From Halanaerobiales bacterium (lineage in GTDB: Bacteria; Bacillota; Halanaerobiia; Halanaerobiales; Halanaerobiaceae): a DNA stretch of 64,000 bases. The stretch's first letter is position 1. Each line of letters begins with the position of its first letter. Under the pieces are notes generated by a model. The model was not told where the DNA came from. It searched no databases and worked only from the letters and a program-made list of their open reading frames with translations. This document shows positions 43,321 to 52,088 of this stretch, one piece after another. Made by a program: the position numbers and the translations under genes. The stretch is taken from contig JADQBT010000007.1 in assembly GCA_016278485.1 (NCBI GenBank), positions 1-64,000 on the forward strand, read 5' to 3'.

Positions 43321-44481
43321 TTGATTAATGCTCATGGTGGAAATTTAGTAAATAGAAAGGCGTCTCCAGAAGCTCTACAGGAATTATTTGTTGAAGCAGA
43401 ACAATGGCCACGACTTTATCTAGATGATGAACAATTAAGAGCGGTGGAGAATATTGCAGAAGGTCTTTATAGTCCTCTGGAAGGATTTATGGATGGCGAA
43501 GATTATCGGCAAGTAATAGAAAATATGCGACTTAAAGATGGGACTCTCTGGCCAATTCCTTTGGTAATGGGAATAAGTAAAACGGTGGGAGAAAAGTTTG
43601 AAATTGGCGAATGGATTACTCTAGCTAACTTAGAAGGAAAAATATTTGCAATTTTGCAGATAAGTGATATTTATGAACCAGAGCTAGAGAAAGAAGCCAG
43701 GTTAGTCTATCAGACAGATCAGGTTGAACACCCTGGAGTTGCAGAGTTATATCGTCGGGGTGAAATGTTATTAGGTGGGAAAATTACATTATTGCGAAAA
43801 ATCAAAAGAAAATTTCCAAATTACTATTTGACTCCATATCAGACTAGAAGTATTTTTCGTGAAAAAAAATGGGATAAAATTGTTGCATTTCAAACAAGGA
43901 ATCCTATTCACAGGGCTCATGAATACTTACAAAAGACTGCTTTAGAATCTGCGGATGGATTATTTATTTCACCTTTAACTGGCTATACAAAAGGTGATGA
44001 TATTTCGGCCGAATTAAGAATTGCCAGTTATAATGAGGTCTTAAATAATTATTATCCAACTGAAAATTATGTGATGGCTATTTTCCCGGTACGTATGCAT
44101 TATGCTGGTCCGCGAGAAGCAATTTTGCATGCGATATGCAGACAGAATTATGGTTGTACTCATTTTATTGTAGGACGTGACCATGCAGGTGTTGGCAATT
44201 ATTATGATACATATGCAGCTCAGGAAATTTTTGCTGATTTAAGTGAAGATGATTTATTAATTAAAGCAATGTGTTTTGAATATGCTTTTTATTGTAGTAA
44301 ATGCAAACAGTTAGCAACAACTAAAACTTGTCCCCACTTAGCTGAAGATCATATTTATTTAAGTGGTACAAAAGTGAGAGAATTGTTGCGCAAAGGCCAG
44401 AGACCACCTGTAGAGATGACTAGACCGGAAGTTGCTGATATTTTAATTAATGGTTTAACAGAAAATTCCAAGGAAAATTAG
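43321..44481 (+). CDS. sat: ATP sulfurylase (sulfate adenylyltransferase), monofunctional
   Basis: Makes adenosine phosphosulfate from ATP and sulfate. The PUA-like N-terminal domain is followed by the catalytic domain with QTRNPIHRAHE, FPVRMHYAGPREA and GRDHAGVG. A zinc knuckle CSKCKQLATTKTCPH near residue 325 is typical of bacterial/archaeal Sat. It starts with TTG after TAGGAGG. At 386 residues it has no fused APS kinase. No APS reductase, APS kinase or sulfite reductase is in the window, so whether it works in assimilation or reverse is open. A promoter and riboswitch follow, separating it from metNIQ. Confidence 0.93.
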   Translation: MINAHGGNLVNRKASPEALQELFVEAEQWPRLYLDDEQLRAVENIAEGLYSPLEGFMDGEDYRQVIENMRLKDGTLWPIPLVMGISKTVGEKFEIGEWITLANLEGKIFAILQISDIYEPELEKEARLVYQTDQVEHPGVAELYRRGEMLLGGKITLLRKIKRKFPNYYLTPYQTRSIFREKKWDKIVAFQTRNPIHRAHEYLQKTALESADGLFISPLTGYTKGDDISAELRIASYNEVLNNYYPTENYVMAIFPVRMHYAGPREAILHAICRQNYGCTHFIVGRDHAGVGNYYDTYAAQEIFADLSEDDLLIKAMCFEYAFYCSKCKQLATTKTCPHLAEDHIYLSGTKVRELLRKGQRPPVEMTRPEVADILINGLTENSKEN

Positions 44482-44482
44482 C

Positions 44483-44511
44483 TTGACAGTGTGAATAATT
44501 AGTGGTAAACT
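44483..44511 (+). promoter_or_regulatory. Candidate promoter of the metNIQ operon
   Basis: TTGACA (44483-44488), a 17-base spacer and TAAACT (44506-44511), the same arrangement as before glgA, lie about 35 bases upstream of the SAM riboswitch. Confidence 0.55.
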
Positions 44512-44544
44512 ACTATATAAATTAGTAAGAAGACAATAAAAAAA

Positions 44545-44695
44545 TCATCAAGAGTGGCGGAGGGACTGGCCCGTAGATGCCCGGCAACCTACCTGAGATA
44601 AGGTAAGGTGCTAATTCCTGCATTTCCAGATAATAACTGGTTATGGTAGATGAGAGTTGAATTGCAGGCTGCTCTTGATAGAGTGGCTTTTTTTT
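44545..44695 (+). promoter_or_regulatory. SAM-I (S-box) riboswitch with terminator, upstream of metNIQ
   Basis: The highly conserved core is present: CAAGAGTGGCGGAGGGACTG, CCGGCAACC and GGTGCTAATTCC. P1 pairs TCATC (44545-44549) with GATGA (44649-44653), and P4 is CCAG/CTGG around 44626-44640. The expression platform is a terminator stem (44668-44675 with 44680-44687) followed by eight T. An antiterminator can form between TGAGAG (44651-44656) and CTCTTG (44672-44677), excluding both P1 and the terminator. SAM binding should therefore switch the operon off, the usual logic. Confidence 0.97.
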
Positions 44696-44718
44696 ATTTA
44701 AAGTAAAGGGTGATATTT

Positions 44719-45756
44719 TTGATAAGTGTCAAAAATTTAACAAAAAGGTATAATTCTAGTCAAGGTGATATAGAGGCAATTTCTGGAATTAATTTAAAAG
44801 TTGCAGCTGGAGAAATATTCGGTATCATAGGTCCAAGTGGTGCAGGTAAGAGTACTTTGATCAGGACCTTAAATTTATTGGAAAAGCCAACAAAAGGTGA
44901 AATTATAATTGATAATACTGAATTAACTAGTCTATCAGCTGCTTTACTTAGAAAAGAAAGACAAAAAATTGCTATGATATTTCAACATTTTAATTTATTA
45001 TCTTCACGTACTGTCAGGGGTAATGTTAGTTTCCCTTTGGAGATTGCTGGTATAGCTAAAAAAGAAAGGAAACAACGTGTTAAGAGATTGATTGAACTTG
45101 TTGGACTTTCAGATAGAGCTGACCATTATCCCGCGCAACTTTCTGGCGGACAAAAGCAGAGAGTGGGTATTGCTAGGGCTTTAGCCAATGACCCACAGGT
45201 ATTACTTTCTGATGAAGCTACTTCTTCGCTTGACCCAGAAAGTACAAAATCAATTCTGAAATTATTAAGTCGGATTAGAGATGAGCTGAATCTTACAATT
45301 ATTTTGATCACCCATGAGATGGAGGTTATCAAAGAAGTCTGTGATCGAGTAGCGGTGATCGAGGCAGGTAAGATAATAGAAGAGGGCACTGTTTTAGAGA
45401 TTTTTTCTAAACCTAAAAAACCTTTGACTAAGAAATTTATTAAGTCAGTGATAGATTTTGAACTACCGCCTCGTGTTGCTGAATATTTAAGTGATTCCCA
45501 GCATAAGCCGGGTATATTGCTCAGAGTTTCTTTTCTAGGAGAGAATACACACCAACCTCTGATTTCTTATTTGGTGAAAAAGTTTGATATTGATGCTAAT
45601 ATTTTATATGGGAATATAGATGAAATACAACGAGTACCATTTGGTACATTAGTAATTGATCTTGAGGGTAAGAAAGAAAAGTTATCTGCTAGCATTCAAT
45701 TTTTGCAAGAGCAAGGTTTACAGGTGGAGGTGTTAGAAGGTGAATCAATTACTTAA
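44719..45756 (+). CDS. metN: Methionine ABC transporter ATP-binding protein
   Basis: ATPase of the D/L-methionine importer. Walker A GPSGAGKST, signature LSGGQKQRVGIARAL, Walker B LLSDEATS and H-loop ITHEMEVI are intact, and the C-terminal NIL domain (LLRVSFLGENTHQP ... FGTLVIDLEG), which binds methionine for trans-inhibition, is present. TTG 44719 is preferred to the GTG at 44710, which lies inside the AAAGGGTG site. It is controlled by the SAM-I riboswitch directly upstream. Length 345 residues. Confidence 0.95.
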   Translation: MISVKNLTKRYNSSQGDIEAISGINLKVAAGEIFGIIGPSGAGKSTLIRTLNLLEKPTKGEIIIDNTELTSLSAALLRKERQKIAMIFQHFNLLSSRTVRGNVSFPLEIAGIAKKERKQRVKRLIELVGLSDRADHYPAQLSGGQKQRVGIARALANDPQVLLSDEATSSLDPESTKSILKLLSRIRDELNLTIILITHEMEVIKEVCDRVAVIEAGKIIEEGTVLEIFSKPKKPLTKKFIKSVIDFELPPRVAEYLSDSQHKPGILLRVSFLGENTHQPLISYLVKKFDIDANILYGNIDEIQRVPFGTLVIDLEGKKEKLSASIQFLQEQGLQVEVLEGESIT

Positions 45757-46414
45757 TTTTTTGTTTCGTTATAATCAACTAATCTTGGAAGGATTACAGG
45801 AAACAATGTATATGGTTGGACTTTCTTTATTATTTGCAGTTTTATTAGGAGTACCTCTTGGTGTTATTACAACAATTACAAGAGAAGATAATATATTTCC
45901 GAATAAAGCAATTAATAATTTACTTAATGGTGTTATTAATATTGGGCGGTCAATACCTTTTATTATTCTATTGGTGGCGGTAATACCATTTACTAGAATG
46001 ATTGTAGGTACTTCAATTGGAACCACTGCTGCAGTTGTACCGCTGGCCCTGGCCGCTATTCCTTTTATGGGAAGAATTGTTGATAATGCTTTACTTGAAA
46101 TAGACCAGGGTGTTATAGAATCAGCAGAAGCAATGGGGGCAACTCCCTGGCAGATTGTTTATAAGGTATTGTTACCTGAAGCGTTACCAGCAATTATTTT
46201 AGGTATTACATTAACAGCAATTAGTTTAGTTAGTTATTCTGCTATGGCAGGTGCTGTTGGAGGAGGTGGACTTGGCGATATAGCAATTAGGTATGGTTAT
46301 CAAAGATTTAAACTTGGCATTATGATAGAAACTATTATTATACTTGTTGTTGTTGTGCAGTTGATTCAATGGGCAGGTAATAAGTTAGCAAATTCGTTTG
46401 ATCATAGAAATTAA
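45740..46414 (+). CDS. metI: Methionine ABC transporter permease
   Basis: Five or six membrane segments with an EAA-type loop (ESAEAMGATPWQIVYKVLLPEALPAI) and the C-terminal SYSAMAGAVGGGGLGDIAIRYGYQRF typical of MetI. It starts with GTG eight bases after GGAGGTG and overlaps metN by 17 bases. Length 224 residues matches the family. Confidence 0.95.
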   Translation: MNQLLNFLFRYNQLILEGLQETMYMVGLSLLFAVLLGVPLGVITTITREDNIFPNKAINNLLNGVINIGRSIPFIILLVAVIPFTRMIVGTSIGTTAAVVPLALAAIPFMGRIVDNALLEIDQGVIESAEAMGATPWQIVYKVLLPEALPAIILGITLTAISLVSYSAMAGAVGGGGLGDIAIRYGYQRFKLGIMIETIIILVVVVQLIQWAGNKLANSFDHRN

Positions 46415-46451
46415 GAAGAGAGTAGAGAGTATAAAAGGAGAGTGGATAAAA

Positions 46452-47249
46452 ATGAAAAATAACAGAATTATTAATGGTGTGATTGGTCTTTTCATAATAT
46501 TGGCTTTTGTTGTAGCCCCTATTCAGGCAGCTGATGTTTTAAAGGTTGGAGCTACTCCGGTACCACATGCAGAAATTCTAAATATTGTCAAAGATAATTT
46601 AGCAGAACAAGGGATTGAATTAGAGGTTATAGAGTTTACAGATTACGTAACTCCTAACCTTGCTCTTGCTGACGGTAGTATTCTCGCAAACTTTTTCCAA
46701 CATGAACCATATTTAGCTCAATTTAATACAGATCATAATTTAGATTTGGTCTCGGTCTTAAAATTACATGTAGAACCTTATGGACTTTATTCTGATAAAA
46801 TAACTAAGATAGAAGAGTTAGCTGATGGTGCTACAATAGCATTACCTAATGACCCTTCAAATGAAGGGCGAGCCTTGCTCTTATTACAGAGTAAAGGTCT
46901 AATTAAATTAGCTGACCCTACTAGTTTAAAGGCAACGCCACTTGATATTGTAGAAAACCCAAAGGATTTAGAATTTAAGGAACTAGGAGCTGCTCAGCTT
47001 CCCCGAATTCTACCTGATGTAACAGCAGCCTTTATTAATACCAATTATGCACTTGAAGCTGGCTTGAATCCATTGGAAGACGCCTTGATAATTGAAGGTA
47101 GTGATTCACCATATGCAAATTTAGTCGCGGTTAAAAAAGGAAATGAAACTGATCCACGCATTGAAGCATTAAAGGATGCATTGACAAGTGATGAAGTTAA
47201 AGATTTTATCTTGCAAGAATATGAGGGTGCTGTTGTACCAGTCTTTTAA
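46452..47249 (+). CDS. metQ: Methionine ABC transporter substrate-binding protein
   Basis: NlpA-family binding protein. A signal peptide ends near APIQA-ADV without a lipobox cysteine, whereas MetQ is normally a lipoprotein; this suggests a soluble periplasmic form. Conserved MetQ sequence is seen in VGATPVPHAEIL, FFQHEPYLAQFN and IALPNDPSNEGRALLLLQ. AAGGAGAG precedes the ATG. It ends in a four-base TTAA overlap with the converging splB-like gene. 265 residues. Confidence 0.93.
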   Translation: MKNNRIINGVIGLFIILAFVVAPIQAADVLKVGATPVPHAEILNIVKDNLAEQGIELEVIEFTDYVTPNLALADGSILANFFQHEPYLAQFNTDHNLDLVSVLKLHVEPYGLYSDKITKIEELADGATIALPNDPSNEGRALLLLQSKGLIKLADPTSLKATPLDIVENPKDLEFKELGAAQLPRILPDVTAAFINTNYALEAGLNPLEDALIIEGSDSPYANLVAVKKGNETDPRIEALKDALTSDEVKDFILQEYEGAVVPVF

Positions 47250-48265
47250 ACAAAATATTTTATTTTAGAGTCTGGTAAATAATCATTGATTTTTTGTTGA
47301 AAATAATTTTCTAGTTCGTGATATTTTTCAGCCGGATAAAGATATTTGCCATATCCAAATTGACCATATTTAAACTGTCTCTCATTTTTATCGAGGGGCA
47401 GTTTATTTTTTGGATAGATTTTTTCGATTATATTTTTTGCTCTATCAGTGAAACGGTGTGTTATTAATTCAAAAGTGAGATTTTGTTCATCTTTAAAATG
47501 CAAACTAATTTTTTTTATTAATTCTTCATAATCTTTTTGCCAATCTGGATAAGTAAAAATAGGTGCAATTAAAAAACCCACTGGGTAGCCTTTATTTTTA
47601 AGCATAGTTGCTGCTTTTAATCTCTCATCTATCTGGGGTGTTCCTTTTTCAAATGTATTAATAATATGCTTACTGTTAAGGCTAAAACGGATTTCTGTTT
47701 GTTTTTTGTGATCAAGATTTAAAAATGGTTCTATTTCAGTAAATTTGCTAACAAATCTAAAACGAGCGTTTTTAGTTTTGGCAAAGAATTTAATTGCTTC
47801 AGTTAAAGAACCACTCCATTTTTCAACAGGTAAAGGATCTGAAGTAGCTGCTCCCTCAAAAATAGTTGTCTCTGGTTCTCTTTCTGCAATATACTCTTCT
47901 GCTTTAGCAAATATTTCCTTATGATTGACATAGATGCGTATATAAGGGGCTTTACCCATATTTGTATTAAGATAACAATAATGACAATGGGCAGGACAGC
48001 CACTAATTAAGGGTAGTTGATAATGGGCTGATGGTTTACAGGAAGCAAAATTATTAGTGGATCTTACTGCTACTAAAATAGTTTTTTTGGCCTGATTATA
48101 CTTTTGTTGGAATGTTTTATCATAATCAATTGGTAATCGACCTTTTGCAGGAGCTTTTTTTATTAAATAACCTTCTTCTTCAAATTTTTTATACATTTTG
48201 CGTGCAAGTGGATATTCTAGTGCGTTTTCTCTAAAAATTACTTGATGTGGCTCAAATATTTTCAC
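47246..48265 (-). CDS. splB: Spore photoproduct lyase-family radical SAM protein lacking the hydrogen-donor cysteine
   Basis: Radical SAM enzyme of the SPL family, which reverses the spore photoproduct thymine dimer. The cluster motif is C90-PAH-C94-HY-C97, and Y96 and Y98 match the tyrosines of the Geobacillus enzyme. The cysteine that donates a hydrogen atom in characterised SPLs (C140/C141) should lie 50 residues after C90, but the sequence there is FEGAATSDP with alanine. The overall sequence (KPSAHYQLPLISGC, RFRFVSKF, RFSLNSKHI) is otherwise SPL-like and full length at 339 residues. It starts with GTG after TAGGGAGG. No other spore genes are in the window. Confidence 0.85.
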   Translation of the reverse strand: MKIFEPHQVIFRENALEYPLARKMYKKFEEEGYLIKKAPAKGRLPIDYDKTFQQKYNQAKKTILVAVRSTNNFASCKPSAHYQLPLISGCPAHCHYCYLNTNMGKAPYIRIYVNHKEIFAKAEEYIAEREPETTIFEGAATSDPLPVEKWSGSLTEAIKFFAKTKNARFRFVSKFTEIEPFLNLDHKKQTEIRFSLNSKHIINTFEKGTPQIDERLKAATMLKNKGYPVGFLIAPIFTYPDWQKDYEELIKKISLHFKDEQNLTFELITHRFTDRAKNIIEKIYPKNKLPLDKNERQFKYGQFGYGKYLYPAEKYHELENYFQQKINDYLPDSKIKYFV

Positions 48266-48393
48266 AAAAATACCTCCCTAAGAAATACTTTTTCCGAATT
48301 AGCTTTTAATATTTAGGAAATATTTGTGGAGTTTTGTTTTTACTATTAATTTGCGTTATAATTATACTATAAAGTATAAGGAGTGTAGATGAG

Positions 48394-48699
48394 ATGAAAA
48401 TGAGATTCTGGGGATTAATTAAATTAATACGTTTCCTCAAGGATTCTGATGTTAAGATCACTAAAAAGATGATATTCTTAGTTCCGGTCTTATATTTGCT
48501 TTTTCCTTTTGATTTAATTGGTGATTTTTTTCCTCTAGCTGGACAACTAGATGATATTGCTGTCTTCGTGATTATGTGGCCGATATTAAAAAATATGCTG
48601 GCAAAATATATTGACCATGATGATAATCAGCAGCCTCATAAAATTAAAAAAGATAAAAATACTATTAATATTGATCGAAATGATTATGATGTTAAATAA
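48394..48699 (+). CDS. DUF1232 (YkvA-like) membrane protein
   Basis: Small protein of 101 residues with the DUF1232 signature LVPVLYLLFPFDLIGDFFPLAGQLDDIAV, forming a helical hairpin at the membrane. The C-terminus is charged and rich in Asp and Lys. The function of the family is not established. AAGGAGTG lies upstream. It starts the group DUF1232-thiI, with thiI 18 bases downstream. Confidence 0.85.
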   Translation: MKMRFWGLIKLIRFLKDSDVKITKKMIFLVPVLYLLFPFDLIGDFFPLAGQLDDIAVFVIMWPILKNMLAKYIDHDDNQQPHKIKKDKNTINIDRNDYDVK

Positions 48700-48717
48700 A
48701 GAAAGCAGGGATTACAA

Positions 48718-49908
48718 TTGTATGATGTAATATTGATTAGATTTGGTGAAATTGCTCTTAAAGGTGAAAATCGACATGAATTTATGCAACAGTTGGTCAA
48801 AAACATTAAGAATACGATAGCTACAACTGGTGATTTTTCTATTAAAAAGACACATGGTAGAATCTATATATTTCCAAAAAAAGAACAGAGTGAAGAAATC
48901 ATTGCTAGATTGAAAAATTTGCCTGGGATTGTTTCTTTTAGTCCGGCTATCAGTACCAAAGCAGATTTTGCAATGATTAAAGAAAAGGCGCTTACTATTT
49001 TCAAAAGAGAAGTTGCTAATTTTCCTACAACTTTCAAAGTTGAAACTAAACGCGCAGATAAGAATTTTCCCATTAAGAGCCCGCAGGTAAGTAGTAAGTT
49101 AGGTGCTCATATTTTGGAAAATATAAATGCAGAACAGGAAAATAAACTTACGGTTGATGTACATCAGCCGGAACAGATGTTGAATGTGGAAATTCGAAGA
49201 GGAAAAGCATATTTATTTACAAGAACCATTGCTGGCCCGGGTGGTCTGCCAGTTTATTCTACAGGCAGGGGATTATTATTACTTTCTGGTGGGATTGATA
49301 GCCCAGTTGCTGGTTGGCTTGGTATGAAAAGAGGACTGGCTATTGATGCTGTTTACTTTCATACTTTTCCCTATACTGGAGAAAGGGCTAAAGAGAAGGT
49401 TAAAGAATTAACAAAAATTTTAAGTAAATATTGTGGGAGAATTTTTCTGCACGTTGTTCATTTTACGGAGATACAGCGAGCAATTAATGAAGATTGTCCG
49501 GAAAGATATACTGTTACAATGATGCGAAGATTAATGTATCGAGTCGCTAATAAGATTGCGGCTGATAATCATCATCAAGTATTGCTAAACGGAGAAAGCC
49601 TTGGCCAGGTTGCTAGCCAGACACTGGAGAGTATTATATCTACTGATGATGCGGCGGATTTGCCAGTCTTGCGACCTTTAATCACAATGAATAAAAATGA
49701 AATAATTAATTTAGCAAAAAAAATAGGTACTTACCAGACTTCAATTCAACCTTATGAAGATTGTTGTACTGTATTTGTGCCTGATAAACCAGTTACCAGG
49801 CCTTCACTTCAAGTTGCTAGAAATGCAGAAGCTAATCTGAATGTAGCTCAACTTGTTGAGGAAGCTATTGCTAAAACCGAGATAATTAAAGTAGAATCAC
49901 CTCTTTAG
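48718..49908 (+). CDS. thiI: tRNA 4-thiouridine synthetase
   Basis: Adenylates U8 of tRNA for sulfur insertion; in some bacteria it also serves thiamin thiazole synthesis. N-terminal ferredoxin-like/THUMP domains (about 1-165) precede the PP-loop ATPase domain with LLSGGIDSPVAGW and NGESLGQVASQTL. There is no C-terminal rhodanese domain, so sulfur must come directly from a desulfurase, plausibly the NifS-type protein at 60713-61855. It starts with TTG. Length is 396 residues, as in Bacillus and Clostridia. Confidence 0.95.
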   Translation: MYDVILIRFGEIALKGENRHEFMQQLVKNIKNTIATTGDFSIKKTHGRIYIFPKKEQSEEIIARLKNLPGIVSFSPAISTKADFAMIKEKALTIFKREVANFPTTFKVETKRADKNFPIKSPQVSSKLGAHILENINAEQENKLTVDVHQPEQMLNVEIRRGKAYLFTRTIAGPGGLPVYSTGRGLLLLSGGIDSPVAGWLGMKRGLAIDAVYFHTFPYTGERAKEKVKELTKILSKYCGRIFLHVVHFTEIQRAINEDCPERYTVTMMRRLMYRVANKIAADNHHQVLLNGESLGQVASQTLESIISTDDAADLPVLRPLITMNKNEIINLAKKIGTYQTSIQPYEDCCTVFVPDKPVTRPSLQVARNAEANLNVAQLVEEAIAKTEIIKVESPL

Positions 49909-49992
49909 AAAAGTATATAAAAATTGCAAATGTGCACTATAATAATATCGGCTTTTGGGTCGATATTATTTGTTTATAGTGGAGGAATTTCA

Positions 49993-50670
49993 ATGCAAAT
50001 AGTAATTGCTCGTACTACAATTTTATATTTGGTTGTTATAGTCGTAATTAGATTAATGGGTAAAAGGCAGATAGGAGAACTACAGCCTTTTGAATTAGCT
50101 ATTACAATCATGATTTCAGCTCTGGCCGCTATTCCTATGGAGGATATCGGGATACCCTTAATATTTAGTCTCATACCTATTTTATTGCTTTTAGCTTTTC
50201 AAGAAATTATATCATTTGCCATGATGCGTTTTCCTTTTATGCGAGTTATTATCTGTGGTCGTCCAAATGTCATCATCAATAGAGGCGAAATTCAGGAAGA
50301 AGAATTAGAAAAATTAAGGATTAATCTGACTGATTTATTGGAACAGCTCAGGATCAAAGGTTATCACTCGCTTGATGATATTGAATATGCAATAATGGAA
50401 ACTACTGGGGATATTAGTGTAATACCTAAAGCAACAAAAAGGCCGCTTATCCCATCAGACCTTGAGTTAACTCCAAGATATGAAGGTCTTCCCCTATCAA
50501 TAATCATTGATGGACATCTGCAACCAGAAAATTTAGAGCAAACTGCTCATGATATGGCTTGGCTAAAAGATGAACTTAAAAAAAAGAATATTTATGATAT
50601 AAAGGAATGTTTTTTTGCTGGGCTAAATTCACAAGGAAAGTTTATATGTCAAAAAAGAAAGGGAAAATAA
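49993..50670 (+). CDS. DUF421 (YetF-family) membrane protein
   Basis: Three N-terminal membrane helices include the conserved VVIRLMGKRQIGELQPFELAITIMIS, followed by a cytoplasmic DUF421 domain with the CGRPNVIINRGEI strand. The function is unknown; YetF-like proteins are linked to spores and envelopes in Bacillus. ATG 49993 with AGTGGAGGA upstream is preferred to an earlier ATG. A DUF4363 gene follows directly, a pairing often seen in Firmicutes. Length 225 residues. Confidence 0.87.
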   Translation: MQIVIARTTILYLVVIVVIRLMGKRQIGELQPFELAITIMISALAAIPMEDIGIPLIFSLIPILLLLAFQEIISFAMMRFPFMRVIICGRPNVIINRGEIQEEELEKLRINLTDLLEQLRIKGYHSLDDIEYAIMETTGDISVIPKATKRPLIPSDLELTPRYEGLPLSIIIDGHLQPENLEQTAHDMAWLKDELKKKNIYDIKECFFAGLNSQGKFICQKRKGK

Positions 50671-50671
50671 G

Positions 50672-51055
50672 ATGAGAAAATATCTATCTGGAATTGCCAT
50701 TTTAGTAATATTTATCTTTATAGCAGCTTTAATGGCCAGTCAGGAAGTTTCGGAAAGTTATCAGCAGTTAGATACACTTTTACTTGAATTAAGAAATGAA
50801 GTTTTAGAAGAAAACTGGTCATCTGCCAAAAATACAGGCGAAAAATTAGATTTAACTTGGACACAAATAATGAGATATTTACCAACACTCATTGACCACT
50901 CAGAAGTACATGATTTAGAAATTAGGCTTGCTCTTATTATAACTCATTTGGAATATCAAAAAAAAGATCATTTATTGCCTGAGATTGCTGTCGCCAGAGA
51001 ACTAGCCAGCAATATTAAAGAGCAAGAGAAACTTTCTTTAAAAAATATTTTCTAG
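50672..51055 (+). CDS. DUF4363 family protein
   Basis: One N-terminal hydrophobic helix (about 6-24, signal anchor) is followed by an all-helical external domain of about 100 residues (QQLDTLLLELRNEVLEENWSSA). It is the usual companion of DUF421, from which it is separated by one base. The function is unknown. Its TAG stop overlaps the stop of the converging ParB-like gene at CTAG. 127 residues. Confidence 0.8.
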   Translation: MRKYLSGIAILVIFIFIAALMASQEVSESYQQLDTLLLELRNEVLEENWSSAKNTGEKLDLTWTQIMRYLPTLIDHSEVHDLEIRLALIITHLEYQKKDHLLPEIAVARELASNIKEQEKLSLKNIF

Positions 51056-51999
51056 TTCTGGTTTCTATTTTTTATATCTAAAATCATTTCTTCAATAGAT
51101 TCTTCTCTTAACTTAGGGATCATTACTTCAAGCACTTGATAAATATATAAAAATTCATCTATTATACTTGCCTCTGCTTCTGCATTTAAATTACTTATTT
51201 CCGCCATTACCTTTTCTAACTTATCACTCATTCTGGAAAAGGAACGGACTAAACTTTTTTCTGGGTTTTTATTGTTTCCCTTTTTATTATCTTTAAGATA
51301 ATCTTTGACTCGCATTCTCTCTCTCTTTAGTAAGATGGTTGCTAATGCTTCTTCCATTGGAATGTGTAGATACTTATAAAAAATATTTATTATCTCTTTT
51401 GTTTCACTTTTACTTAAATTATACTGGATTATTCCATCTAATAAATTTTTTATTTTTGTGGGGTCACCTGTTCTACTGGCCAGAGATTTTGCCAGGGTAA
51501 TATGGGAAAGAGTGACAGGTGAATCGTCATCTAGAACGGCCTGCTGATATTTTGGAGCTACATCTAAGATATTCAACCATTCTGTTAAAGTTGTGCGAGG
51601 TACACCAATTCTCTGGCTCGCATCTTTTTTTGTTAAATCATTATCATCCATAAATTGTTGGATAGAAGTGGCTCTTTCTAATGGATTTAACTCTTGACGC
51701 TGCAAATTTTCAACTAATTGAATCTGGCGGAACATTTGCTCATCTATTTTTTCTTTTATTATAACAGCAGCGATTTCTTTTGTGTCTTTGGTTTTTTGCA
51801 TAGCCCGGTATCTACGTTCACCCGCAATTAACAAATATTGATTATTTATTTCTTGAACAATGATTGGCTGTAGTTGGCCTACTTCTGTCATTGAACTAGC
51901 TAATTCTTGCAATTTTTCTTCATCAAACTTTTTACGAGGCTGGTTATCTGATTTAATAATCTGTTCTAATGGTATTTTTTTATATTCCATATTATTCAT
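51052..51999 (-). CDS. Orphan ParB/RepB/Spo0J-family DNA-binding protein
   Basis: The N-terminal ParB nuclease/CTPase-like domain has DNQPRKKFDEEKLQEL, the nucleotide motif AGERRYRAM and ENLQRQELNPLERA. A helix-turn-helix lies near KKDASQRIGVPRTTLTEWLN. The C-terminal third (about 215-315) is charged and coiled, unlike the short Spo0J dimer domain. No ParA partner or obvious parS palindrome is adjacent, and murB-type genes around it are chromosomal. It may be a Noc-like or regulatory ParB homologue. AGGAGAG precedes the ATG. 315 residues. Confidence 0.82.
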   Translation of the reverse strand: MNNMEYKKIPLEQIIKSDNQPRKKFDEEKLQELASSMTEVGQLQPIIVQEINNQYLLIAGERRYRAMQKTKDTKEIAAVIIKEKIDEQMFRQIQLVENLQRQELNPLERATSIQQFMDDNDLTKKDASQRIGVPRTTLTEWLNILDVAPKYQQAVLDDDSPVTLSHITLAKSLASRTGDPTKIKNLLDGIIQYNLSKSETKEIINIFYKYLHIPMEEALATILLKRERMRVKDYLKDNKKGNNKNPEKSLVRSFSRMSDKLEKVMAEISNLNAEAEASIIDEFLYIYQVLEVMIPKLREESIEEMILDIKNRNQN

Positions 52000-52088
52000 T
52001 TTAATCTCTCCTATTAATTTGGCTAAATTCTGTATCTATGTTAAAATTATATTAAATATTTTACTTTTTTTGTAAAGGGGTGTGGGAA

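Noticed and set aside
43321-44481. ATP sulfurylase as evidence of dissimilatory sulfate reduction
   Set aside because: No aprAB, dsr or Qmo genes are present in the window.
44668-44687. SAM riboswitch terminator stem contains CTCTTGAT, which could pair with the 5' ATCAAGAG of the aptamer and suggested an inverted (SAM-on) switch
   Set aside because: The real P1 pairs TCATC with GATGA upstream of that stem, and an antiterminator TGAGAG/CTCTTG fits, so the ordinary SAM-off logic works.
47246-48265. Spore photoproduct lyase as evidence of sporulation
   Set aside because: SPL homologues occur in non-spore formers, this one lacks the donor cysteine, and no spore coat, SASP or sigma genes are visible.
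51052-51999. ParB-like gene as a sign of a plasmid or integrated replicon
   Set aside because: No ParA, replication gene or mobilisation gene accompanies it, and murB and other core genes flank it.
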